Assembly (NCBI GenBank): GCA_964036665.1
Contig: OZ038533.1
Coordinates: 4,140,001 to 4,204,000, forward strand
Length of the DNA stretch: 64,000 nucleotides
Direction: 5' to 3'
Source of the DNA: Gordius sp. MW1
Taxonomy: Eukaryota > Nematomorpha > Gordioida > Gordea > Gordiidae
Part shown: piece by piece, positions 34,801-45,400 of the stretch
How positions within the stretch are numbered: position 1 is the first letter of the stretch
How the letters are laid out: each line of letters starts with the position of its first letter
Program-made: the position numbers and the translations under genes
The notes under the pieces: model-generated
Database searches by the model: none
Told to the model about the DNA's origin: nothing
What the model saw: only the letters and a program-made list of their open reading frames with translations

Positions 34801-36997
34801 CCGTATTCATCCGATGAAAGTTGTCGTTTTCAGACACGATTTCCATGATTTACGAACCTCTGCGTTTAAAACAACCAACGTTTCCCGACAACGCTCGAAA
34901 TCTCGTCCCTTCGAAAACCCCCACGACAATATACTTTTTCCACGTTAGTTTTTCCGCACTCGACGTAATAATCTGATAACCCCCTAAACCCTTTCCCGTC
35001 GAGTTGTACCAGCTTACCGCCTATAGCCTTACGAACCCTACTTCAACACGTTGATTATTCCCTATTAAATTCTACGTACCGGCACCAAAAACACTGCCCC
35101 CCGCCGAGTTCACGCAAACTCAATCGTAAGAATCTCTTACCCCAGACCCGATCATTTACGGTTAAAGCCCCGAACTTAACAGTGATCCGAAAACATAACA
35201 ATAACTTCCCATACCCGAACTTAATAAAACCCCTTGGAACATAACAATAATAATGTTACTGCTAAAAGATTTTAAGCACATCATTCCGTGCCGAGCAGCT
35301 CTAATAATCCGGGCATGACCGAACGGGCACTTGAAGGGTTCGGGCGGGCAGAAGTGTAAAATCGGACTGGGTCGAGTTCGGGCAGAAAAATTATAACAAA
35401 TCTGACCTCTGTCATACTGTGTCTTCATTATGAAACAAAAACATCAAAAGTTTGGTGATTAAATATATAAGCTGACTTTTTATGATAATTTCTTCATTTT
35501 GTATGGATGTGGTTTTAGCATAAAATTTTGTCAACAATCCCCGAGCCCTATCAATCATAAATTTTCAAACTTTTTCTACATTTTTTTTGCCTAATTTTAC
35601 TGAAACACTTCAATCACCTAAGATCGGGGCCAAAACCCCCAAAAATATTTAGGCACCCTAAAAAATTTTACTCTCAAGTAACATACCCCCCCCCCCCCAA
35701 AAAAAATATTAAAATTACAGTGATAGTGAATATCAACGCAATAATTTAATATAATCGAAATTTTATGCATTCTAAAACCCAAAAAAGATGTAAAGTTTTT
35801 TTTGAAAGTTTTCACTAATTAAGTAATTGCGAGAAATATAAATTTTGTTCCCCATTTTTATATTGAAATAAAATTTAAAGAGAATTATGACATGATTTAA
35901 ATGCCAAATAACAAAAAATTTTCTAGCAAATGCTTTATTATTCTAATTTTACCTAATATCTTTTTTCCACGAAGGGGGCCGACAAAGCTCAAGAAGCCTT
36001 TTACATTTTGCAGGAGTTTTGCGACAAATACACCCCTTCTGTCCTGCTTCTCAATGGCCTGGCAGCTTGCCACATTCATTTGCAACATTACGAAGAAGCT
36101 GAATCTTGTTTACGCGAAGCTCTGGAAAAGGTTTTTTTTTAAAATTATAACTTAAAACAATAAATTTCAACTTAAAAAACGCACAGAATTTTAATAATAA
36201 TTTTGATTTTTTATTGTATTTTTAGTTTTTTATAATTTATTGCATTATAGGTGTTTTATTTTTTAGGATAGTAGCAACCCGGATACGTTGGTCAATTTGA
36301 TAGTTACGTCGGAATTGTTGGGCAAAGGGCCTGAGGTAATTACATTTGGCGATGACCCTTAATTTTTAAAGTTGAAATAGTTGGATTTTGCATTAAAGTC
36401 ATGATTAAAAAATTAAGTTTTTATTTTGCCATAATTATAGCTAGATGTATTTGAAAATATCTATATTGGCCAGTAACCAGTTGACATTTTTAGAACTCTC
36501 TGTCATGCAATTCTTAATCTTTTTGATAAAGAATCGTTCTAAAAACAAATAAATGCCGCCCTGATTGACTTGACGATATAAAATTCTATGATTGGTAGTT
36601 TTAGGTAACACATTTCGGTTAAATTATATAATTCGGGTCGGGTTCGTGGTGAATTTTAATAATCAGTCAGGTGTAAGTTTTACCATTAATTTTTGGTTAG
36701 AGTTGGGTTCGAATTGAAGATTGAAAAAAAATTGGGTAATTAGGGTTATGTTTGATTATAAATAAATTGTATTTTCGGAATTCTAATATAAATTTAACCA
36801 ATTATAGTAAATTTAATCCAATTTTTATCACAATAAAATATTTATTGTTTTTGTAGATTACACAACGTTTTATCAATCAACTCAAAGATGAATCGCCTGA
36901 GCATCCTTTCGTCAAAGAATACATGGAGAAAGAGGAAGAATACGATAAATTGTCTAAAATATATTTGGAATCCATGGAACTTTCTGGCGTTGCCTAA
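25726..36997 (+). CDS. COPE: Coatomer subunit epsilon (COPE), ten exons
   Basis: Epsilon subunit of the COPI coat: it forms a TPR-like solenoid bound to alpha-COP and acts in Golgi-ER vesicle traffic. Exons: 25726-25833, 25870-26033, 26072-26165, 26207-26256, 26320-26357, 26777-26791, 26830-26911, 35975-36130, 36267-36335, 36857-36997. About 305 residues, against about 308 in animals. Diagnostic stretches: [111 protein letters not shown]. The 15-nt exon gives LDLAK, the family's L-D-L-A motif. Early introns are 36-41 nt; the seventh intron is 9,063 nt and full of transposons. Two oddities: exons 4 and 5 join out of phase by one base with GT-AG borders, and exon 5 to the micro-exon makes TGA across the junction. 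Either borders are non-standard or bases are wrong. Identity is secure. Confidence 0.93.
26777..26791 (+). CDS. COPE: COPE micro-exon
   Basis: Fifteen bases (A CTA GAC CTT GCC AA) between ACATAG and GTGATT. It supplies the conserved L-D-L-A-K, and AA joins the next exon's A at 26830 to give lysine in perfect phase into [12 protein letters not shown]. Upstream, the conserved arginine before L-D-L-A would need the AG of the acceptor (AGA CTA GAC), so the true exon may start at 26775. Confidence 0.7.
27180..28290. repeat. Left arm of a long inverted repeat in the COPE intron
   Basis: It matches 34060-35400 in inverted orientation. Examples: GGCGGGCCTAAATCCATCCC here against GGGATGGATTTAGGCCCGCC there; AGGTTATGGCCCTACTTTCC against its complement near 34500; CAGAATAAGAGTAATGGAAA against its complement near 34720. 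The arms diverge by substitutions and indels. No protein was recognised. It could be a foldback element or two oppositely oriented copies of one repeat. Confidence 0.7.
28658..31478 (-). mobile_element. Autonomous hAT transposon, nearly intact
   Basis: Terminal inverted repeats TACGCCTCTGGA (28658) and TCCAGAGGCGTA (31478) are flanked by GTTTATGG on both sides (28650-28657, 31479-31486), a perfect 8-bp duplication. Subterminal DNA is dense in TTCGAATCGAAT words, probable transposase-binding repeats. It carries the transposase below on the minus strand and sits in the large COPE intron. Confidence 0.92.
28992..30676 (-). CDS. hAT transposase (Ac-like, BED finger)
   Basis: Minus strand, start at 30676. 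Order of domains: BED-type zinc finger ([19 protein letters not shown]; residues about 20-60); RNase H-like catalytic region with [30 protein letters not shown] and [11 protein letters not shown] (about residues 150-260); [12 protein letters not shown]; and a C-terminal dimerisation domain ([35 protein letters not shown]) read in a second frame at 28992-29264. The two frames meet at an AAAA run near 29268, where one missing base would account for the shift. About 560 residues in all, normal for hAT. The single indel may be real decay or a sequencing error. Confidence 0.9.
31555..31745 (-). mobile_element. LTR-type aspartic protease fossil
   Basis: The minus strand shows a short retropepsin-like stretch with the active-site motif [12 protein letters not shown] after IEIQLNNG. 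Only this piece of the polyprotein remains, between the hAT and a HINE. Partial, broken copy of an LTR-type retroelement; the family cannot be told from this length. Confidence 0.5.
31764..34028 (+). mobile_element. HINE (Helentron-like), the most complete copy
   Basis: 5' end TTAATTGCTATGCAATTTAT followed by a GTCY microsatellite (GTCCGTCCGTCTGTCTG..., 31800-31850), GGTGCCCCACCCC blocks, five TATAATAAACATAAATAAAAG/TTGCTATGCAATTTAACTAG repeats, ~110-bp units built on GCTGACCAATG...CATTGGCCAAA, the internal inverted motif CCCATAAATTGCATAGCAAA (33913), a CCCTTCCC tract and the hairpin GGGCCGAAGGCCC (34010-34022). A 606-bp piggyBac-like MITE sits inside. The GTCY tract, asymmetric inverted repeats and 3' hairpin together point to a DINE-1/HINE-type element. 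Confidence 0.75.
33035..33640. mobile_element. piggyBac-like MITE, complete
   Basis: CCCTCGAGAGCA at the left, TGCTCTCGAGGG at the right, TTAA on each side (33031-33034 and 33641-33644). Internally GGGGTCCTGTGGACCCC and TGGGGTCAAATAGACCCCA are small palindromes. 606 bp, no coding. It interrupts the HINE at 31764-34028 inside AATTAA, so it is the younger insertion. Confidence 0.9.
34060..35400. repeat. Right arm of the long inverted repeat
   Basis: The inverse of 27180-28290. It carries an extra tandem stretch at 34140-34400 in which TATTTAAGGTTTGG...AACCATTAAGAT recurs about four times. Distal parts (GGTTCGGGCGGGCAGAAG) pair with the GGGCGGGCACC region at 27220. Confidence 0.65.
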
Positions 36998-37070
36998 ATT
37001 ATTTCCATTTTATTTTTTTCCCCATAAAATATTTTATTGATAATTTTTGAATTACTCTTGTAAGGTATCC

Positions 37071-37076
37071 AATAAA
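37071..37076 (+). terminator. COPE: COPE polyadenylation signal
   Basis: AATAAA, 74 bp after the COPE stop codon, with a downstream run of C and T. A weaker CATAAAAT lies at 37022. Confidence 0.6.
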
Positions 37077-37079
37077 TAA

Positions 37080-39480
37080 TGCACCCCCCCCCTTGCTGAT
37101 GTATCTAAGGTTCTTTATAGTGAACAGTGCCGGTAATATAACTTTTAGTAAGTAGCGAATTTTAGCTAATGCTGTCTAAATATATTAAACTATTAGCTGG
37201 TTTTCTGATATTTATCTTATGATGAAAGGTTTTTTTGTTATGGTAGTATTGTTTTTATAAAATATAAACTTTCTTAATGAATTAATGTATTTTTGTTAAC
37301 CAAACAATTTTTCTTAAATTAAGATACGAGGGCGAATAAAAAAATTACATTTTTAGTTAAATTACACAGATCTACACAAAACCATCCTGCAATCGGACCT
37401 ATTATTCTTATAGAGACTTTTGCGCTGAACAATAATCTGTTTTTTAGTTTTTCCCAAAATTTCCAGTTTTTTAGATAAACGAGGTTGAAGGTGCAAAAAA
37501 TGTTCATTTTATCCGTTTTGATGGCCATATTGCTACGGCATTTTTAATTTATCAAAAATATTAATTTATTCCTGAAGATTAAAGTGTCATCTATAGGTCC
37601 ATTATTTTAGATTTTTGTATCACCTATATATTTAAATTTATTCGCGTTTATGTGAACCCCTTCCCCTAATCAAAATTCGGGCCACTATGGTTCGAAAACG
37701 GAGTACATCTACATACAACACACGCGATGTGTACTAACACATCTCTCTCTCCCTTCACTTAGTCTCCTCTCTTTCTCCTCAAACCCCCTTCATGTGTGCT
37801 TGGATAGATATGGGGGCGGGAGTAGAAAAAGCTGGAAGTTTTGGGAAAAAAACTAAAAACAGATTTTTGCGCAAAATTTTTTTACCAGAATTATTGGTCT
37901 GCTTGCGGGATGGAATTACAAAGTCTATTTGTAGGCTTATGTAATCATTTACTTGATTTAGATTATGTATACAACTCAAAAAAATATAATACATTAATTG
38001 GACTATTCTTATAAAAGTAGCGGGCAGCTGGATAGCATTAAAAAATTAATATCTATTAAAATCCCATATAAGAGAAGAGAGTGGGCGATGCATGCCAATC
38101 CGATACCTGAGTGCAATTAGACGAATCTGTTTTTATGAGCATACCGTTAATTTATTATTTTTTAGATAAGTTTCCAATTATTTGATCTTCAATTTTTAGT
38201 TAAAATTCTTTGTTAACATTTTAATCTCTATATATATGGCTATAGCTGTAATATTAACAAAATATCGAGACAAGATTTCACTATAAAAATGCTTTTCTAC
38301 TTTCATTGTGTCGCACTTAGGAGGATATTGTCACATATTGTACAATGGCAAATTATGAAGAATTTATTTGGCCGATTGAAAGTTTCTCTTATGGAGAATC
38401 TGTTAAAAAGTGGTGCCTAGTGTTTATTCAATTTTTGTTATCACTGTTATTAAAAGTTGCCTTCTTATCGCCTTTTCTTTAGCATTTATTAACCCTGTGC
38501 TGCTCTAATTTTACCACCCTAATTATTAACCTAAGGTTAAAGTTGTGTATGCAACTTCAATGATATTAATCGTTATTTAAATGATCCTCCAAATTCAGAG
38601 GTTGTATTTTTTATTAAATAATTCACTAAATAATCCTTATATTCTTTAGTTAGTTTTGGATAAAACGATATATAAAAAGTTTACCGATTTTTTACGTTTT
38701 TCAAAATCAGATAGATTTTTAAAAATGCCAAAAGTATAAAATTATGCATTATAGTAAAGAAAGGCATTTAAGCGATGCCCGTGAGTGGGTAAGGACAAAA
38801 AGGGTGGCACATATGAGGTTTAAAATCAAAACATTTTAATATAATATATTAATTTAGCCTTATATATGGCTATATCGCTCTCTTTATTATAAAATGCATA
38901 ATTTTATAACGAAACCAAATAATTTTTTATATTAAAAATTAAGACAAGTTATACTTTATTAACAAAACCATTCCTTTCATCGCTTTTAAAAATCAACATA
39001 ACTTTATATAAAACAACATGATGGATGCTTCAACATGGAACAACTATAACAAGGATTTCCAACTTTGAGAAATGGCTAGGAAGTTTGTTATTTGAAAGTA
39101 TGAATATTTTCTTCGTTGGATCCCATTTCATTCATAACTCTAGTGAAAAGTAGCGATAAAATAAACTTCATTTATCTATAAGTAAAAGTCAAGCTGTACA
39201 TAAAATTTAGGTGTTTTAATATTAAAATATAGTTTCAAAATCTTAAATTTATTATACATTCTAACTCTTTTTTAATTAAATGTTTTAATCAAAAAAGCCA
39301 AATATGCCTCCTTATTAGATGCTATTTAGAAAGTTCAAATTTATGAAAACTTACTGAACAAGACTTAATATCAATTATTTCGTTTTTAAACGAATGTTTA
39401 CAAACCCATAATGAACATTAAAAAATCAAAAAAACTGATTTATAAAAATATCAATATTCATTGCTATTTAAAAACAATCA
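37080..39480. other. Convergent intergenic region, nothing recognised
   Basis: Between the 3' ends of COPE and CYB5R4. AT-rich, with short frames only. I see no RNA gene and no repeat family with clear ends. Confidence 0.35.
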
Positions 39481-39482
39481 AT

Positions 39483-42400
39483 TCATGGCATAATAAATAA
39501 TATTAACTTTTTGGCACTTTCGTTAAATGCCGAGGATCCGCACAAGCAAACAAACGTTTTATCGGGTAATAGTGGTTCGGAAAATTTAAAATTTTTATTC
39601 ATTAAATCTTGCATTACTTGCACTGATATTCTGCCTCGAGGACCAGACCATGTCACTTCGGGTTGAGATAATACGTTTTGGTAGTAAAAACTATCAATAG
39701 TAAATTTTCCATAAAAAAACACGTTATCATTATTAAAATATACATAAATTATTCAAATATAAATTCTTTTGAGGAATATTTTAAGCTTAAAGCGACTGAT
39801 ATTATGTTAATTTTATCGCCCGACTACACTTGATAGCTAGTTAGTGTTTAGCAGTGGTGCAGCCTATGCATGGGTCTCAATTGCTTATACATTCATCACC
39901 TTTAATGTCCATTTTATATAATATTTGGTAGCCACACGTAAAAATACATGCAATCGTTAAATTTTAATAATAAAAACCTTCATATTAATATATAGACTTA
40001 TTTTAGGCAAAGGTCATTTTTTGCATATAAAATCATTTGATGCATTTTATATCGAATTATCGCTTATTGTATTAAATCCCCCCCTATAATTCCAATAATT
40101 GGCAAACGTAGTGATGCTATAAATCAAAAACCAGGCATTTTAATTAATAAAAAATTATTAATTCTTCGTCATTCGCCAAATTATATAAAAATTATGTATC
40201 GGACCAACAAAAGCAATATATGTGTGGCATAAAATAGGCGAATCAGAAAACTTTAGTATAAATTGAAGCAGTAATAACAAAATTATTAATAATTAATAGT
40301 GTTGTAAAAACGGCTGAGTTTTGTTTAGTCGACTAAACATAGTTAACAAAGCAAAGGCTTTTTGGTCTATTTTCTTAGTCGTCCTCTCTAGGCTTAGTCG
40401 AGATTCGAAAAACAGACCTGAGTCGATCGTTAGTATTAGTTGAACCGAAGGTCGACCAAAAAAATCTATACATTAGTAAGTAATATATAATAAACCGCTA
40501 ACAATTGATTCAAATTAATGGCCCTTAAAATGGACATTCAATTATATTAATTGCGCACAATCATACGAAAGTGGCCAGGTTTTCAATTAGAGGATGCAAA
40601 GTTTTTGGTAAGGGAAAAGCAAAATTAATTTTTTCAATTTTAACCAATTTTCTACTACCTTCTGTGCCAAACCCCTATAACCATGTTTTTAAGATGACTC
40701 TTTATATAATAAAAAAAGCTAAAAATTAAAAACTTTACTTCTTTGGAAATGCTTCTGCAATGTTCCTTAACTTTGGACCCCATATAATGTCCTGTTCAGT
40801 CTTGTTGAAATCGATAAGGACTAACCGTTGAATACTCGAACTGTAAAACAATGGTGAATCAAATATTATTTAGCCGCACAATTTGTAAATTTTAGAGCTT
40901 CAACATTAAAATTCCAATAAATTTGATTTCTCATATTATAACGAAATCGCACATTTTTAATATATCTAATATAAATTAACCTCTCCTTCCATAAATTAAC
41001 ATCATATAAACATTTTGAGTTTTGATATATATCTAAAAGTTGCCATAGATCAACAATAAGAATCGTCTTGTCCATTTAAAAATAGAAACGAACCTTAACT
41101 AAATCAAATAAATCTAAAAATCGGTAGGCAGAGTCTTTATAAAAATGTTAATTTTCATAAATTATATCAAAGCAATTAATATAATAGTTAATTAAATTTT
41201 TGGACACCTTTCCAAATTAAATATAACGACTTACAAAATGCTTCAAAGGCCAATTTAACAAACTCATAAAATTGACACACATCAAATATGTGCTGGCAAA
41301 TGATAATTTTTTAAAATGTTTTTAATTGCTATGCAATTTATGGGCTCGTTTTTGGTTGTCCGTAGTCCACCAAGTTATTGGCGCCAGCTTTGTGACCTGG
41401 AGGTGTCGGGTTCAAGCCAGGGCGAGGACGAAGTTTTTTTAATTTTTTTAAATTAAAAATATATTGTTCTTGTTAATACCATTGATAATATAAATTTTTG
41501 ACCGTCCGCTGGCTACTGACCAATGAAAAAAATGATCATTGGCCAAATAAATCGAAATTTTATTTTTTCGTCTTTGAATTGGGTATATTAGGTTAACATT
41601 TATAAATACCCTATGCCCTTTCCTACAAGGGCCTACGCCTCTACTAATATGGGTCCCTATGCCCCTACAAAAGCCTATGCCTTTACTAATGTGGGTTCGA
41701 ATCCCGGAGAGGGCAAAATTTCTATTTTTAAATTAAATTAATATATTGTTCTTGTTAATACCATTGATAATATGACTTTTTGACAGTGTTCTGGCTACTG
41801 ACCAATGAAAAAATGACCATTAGCCAAAGTATAAATCGAAAATTTTTTTTTCGTTTTTGAATTGGTTAACATTGCTAATTACCCTGTGCCCTCCCCTACA
41901 AATGCCTATGCCCCTACTGATATGGGTCCCTGCGCCCCTACAAAAGCCTATGCCTCTACTAATGTGGGTTCGAATCCAGGAGAGGGCAAAATTTTTATTT
42001 TTTTTTAAAATATTAATATATTGTTCTTGTTAATACCATTGATTATATGACTTGATAATGTGACTTTTAGGCCGTCCGTTGGCTGCTGACCAATAGAAAA
42101 AATGACCATTGGCCAAAGTGTGAACAATTTATGGGCTCGTTTTTTGTTGTCCGTCCGTCGTCCACCAAGTTATTGGCGCCAGCTTTATGACTTGGAGGTC
42201 TTGAGTTCAAGCCAAGGAGAGGACAATTTTTTTTTTTAAATTATATTAATATATTGTTTTTGTTAATACCATTGATTATATGACTTTTTGACCGTCCGCT
42301 GGCTACTGACCAATGAAAAAAATCACCATTGGCCAAAGTGTGAATCAAAAATTTTTTCCGTGTTTTTTCAAATTAATATATTGTTCTTGTTAATACCATT

Positions 42401-45400
42401 GATAATGTGACTTTTAGGCCGTCCGTTGGCTGCTGACCAATTTAAAAAATGACCATTGGCCAAAGTGTAAATCAAAAAATTTTTTTCGTTTTTTTTTCAA
42501 ATTAATATATTGTTTTTGTTAATACCATTGATAATGTGACTTTTTGACCGTCCGTTGGCTGCTGACCAATGGAAAAAATCACCATTGGCCAAAGTGTAAA
42601 TCAAATTTTTTTTTTCGTTTTTTTTGACTCGTATGTATTTATAGACCGTCTATTGTTACTGACCAATGGAAAAAAGTGACCACTGGCCAAATTGTGATTT
42701 GAAATTTTTTTTTTGTTTTTTAATCGTCTCTATGTATTTATATCCTTTTTGACCGTGTCCTGGCTACTGACCAATGAAAAAAATGACCATTCGCCAAATT
42801 GTTTTTAAGTATCTTTCTAATTATTTTTTAAAAATAATAATGATATTAAATCAGAGATGAGAATGATACGGTGGAGCTTGGGGTATACTAAGCTCGACCA
42901 TATGACGAATGACTTTCTCATGACAAAAATGGGTATTCAACCTATGGCGGACATGATTAACGAAAATCGGCTAAGGTGGTATGGGCATATACTATGAAGG
43001 GACACGGATGACGTAAATCGAAAAGTACTGGACATGGAGGTACCGGGGAAGAGAGGAAGAGGACGACCCCGTGTCACGTGGAAAGGGCAAGTCGATAAAG
43101 TTATGAAAACTAAAGAGATTAGTCAAGACATGGCACTCACCCGGTCAAGATGGGAGAAGCTTATCAAAACAAACCCCACGAATCTGGGACCCAATAACTA
43201 GAGATGCACCGATACCAAGTATCGGCATGGTATCGGCGCCGATACCTTGCCAAAAGTATCGGCCGATACTTTGCTAGTATCGGCAATTACCAAGCCGATA
43301 CCTTTTTCAATATGAAACTCAAAAAATTATATCTATAGTATCTCCTACCATTAAAAAATAGAGGACTTTTTAAATTTTTTGAAATTGTTTCATTTGATTG
43401 GCTACAAATATTTCTATGCGGAGTATAATAAACTCATTGACCATCTGTCCCGAATAACTGCGCTTTTAAGTATATATTGTTTTATTTTAAAAATTATTAT
43501 ATATTAAGCCTTAGATGGATTCTTTAGATACACTATGGAGTTATTAATTTGCATATATTTTTTAGTATAAAAATTTTTTTTATTATAAGTATCGGCATGG
43601 TATCGGTATCGGCAAAAAAATCTTAGGTATCGGCTGGTATCGGTATCGGCACAAAATGGTGGTATCGGTGCATCTCTACCAATAACTGATAAAGAAGAAG
43701 AAGAATGATACTAAATCAAAATTTAGACCATATGTGTATTTTTCCATAAGGCAAAAGTAAAAAAAAATTTTGTTTAGAAAAAATAAAATTCGCATTTTGT
43801 CAAAAATTTAATCAAAAAAATTACATGTATATATAAACTTTTTATAACTGCTTTAAAGTCTTTGATGTAATTTAACGATAATATTTTAACCATTTAAATT
43901 GTAATCGAAAAACAGGAGGGCAATCATTATTATCACGTGGTCGATCATAGAAGCATATTAATTGCTATGCAATTTATGGGCTCGTTTTTTGTTGTCCGTT
44001 GTCCGTTACCCTTCAAGTTATTGGCGCCAGCTTTGTGACCTGGAGGTTCGGGTTCAAGCGCAGGAGAGGACGAATTTTTTTTTAATTTTTTTAAATTAAA
44101 CTAATATTTTGTTCTTGTTAATACCATTGATAATATGAATTTTTGATCGTCTGTTTTAAATTTTTTTTGCGGCCACCCCCCATTTTTTCATAATAATAAA
44201 TTCGTATGAAAAATAATCAGTTTGAAATTTTTTCCCGTAAAAACACCAGACTGCCCCAGGAAGTAGATATCATTCTACATAATATTAATACTTATATCAT
44301 TAATCATATTTGTCCAAAATTTTCTGCTAGAACCCATCAGGGTTTTATAACTAAATTGCCGGCCAAGGCCAGCCAAAACCCTTTAATTGCCCAATTCACT
44401 CATTTTAGATAGTCGAAAACTTTTTTTTTGCTCTCAGGAAATTTTTTTTTGAATCTGCCCCCCCCCCTAATTCAAAACCTGGCTACGCCCATGATGTTTT
44501 AATTATCTTTTATTAAAATACAATAAAATATATAAAACGCAATAAAATGTTATATTCCAAAGCATTTTTAGCTTTTGATGGTCGCCCTCTTCGTCTTTTT
44601 TGACCTATACTAATATTTTTTGCTTTTATTTTAATTGTACCAAGTGGTAGCTATATATAAGTAATGGGTAAAGTATATTTTGAAGTCTAATGGCTTAGTT
44701 GATTGAATGAGTAGCTTCACTAGCTCGTAAGTTTGAATCCCGGAGAGGGCAAAATTTTTATTTTTATATATTGTTCTTGTTAATACCCTTTAACTTTTTA
44801 AATATTTGTATAAATTAATAATTAACTAATAATTTTGCATTTCGCCCCTTCCCACCTTTCTCGCCCATAAATTGCATAGCAAATATGCTACTTCTATATG
44901 GAGTATAGATAAGTTTCGGTCCCCCTTACCTTCCCCCTTTCCCTCCTCCCCTTCCCCCCTCCTCCTTCCCACGAGGGCCGAAGGCCCGAGTTTAGATATT
45001 TAATGATTGATTCATGTCTTGTGAAATGAAAAATATTTATAAAACTATTACGAAATTTCCTATTACTTTTTTAATGAAAAAATTTATCACAACTAATGCT
45101 CAACAATTATTAATATTTCGAAAATTCATTCGAGACAAAACATATATTATCAAGAGTTTACGAGGAGAATAATTAAGTATTATCAGCGAATTTGTTAAAA
45201 ATAATAAATAAATTTTGCCTATTTCTGCAAAGTCCATCTTTTGCAAATCCTGGTATCAATTTATTAAAAATAGCGAGCATGGGTGTGATTCCAGTTCCAG
45301 CTGCTAAAAGCAAGAGCGTATCCAATTTTTTCTCGCCCGGCCACAGATGCTTTTCATTGAAATCCCCATCAAATTCACTGATCAAAACACATTCTCCTGC

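Noticed and set aside
40310-40480. Palindrome TTTAGTCGACTAAA as a MITE
   Set aside because: A short palindrome and TTAGTCGA words are present, but I found no paired ends or target duplication.
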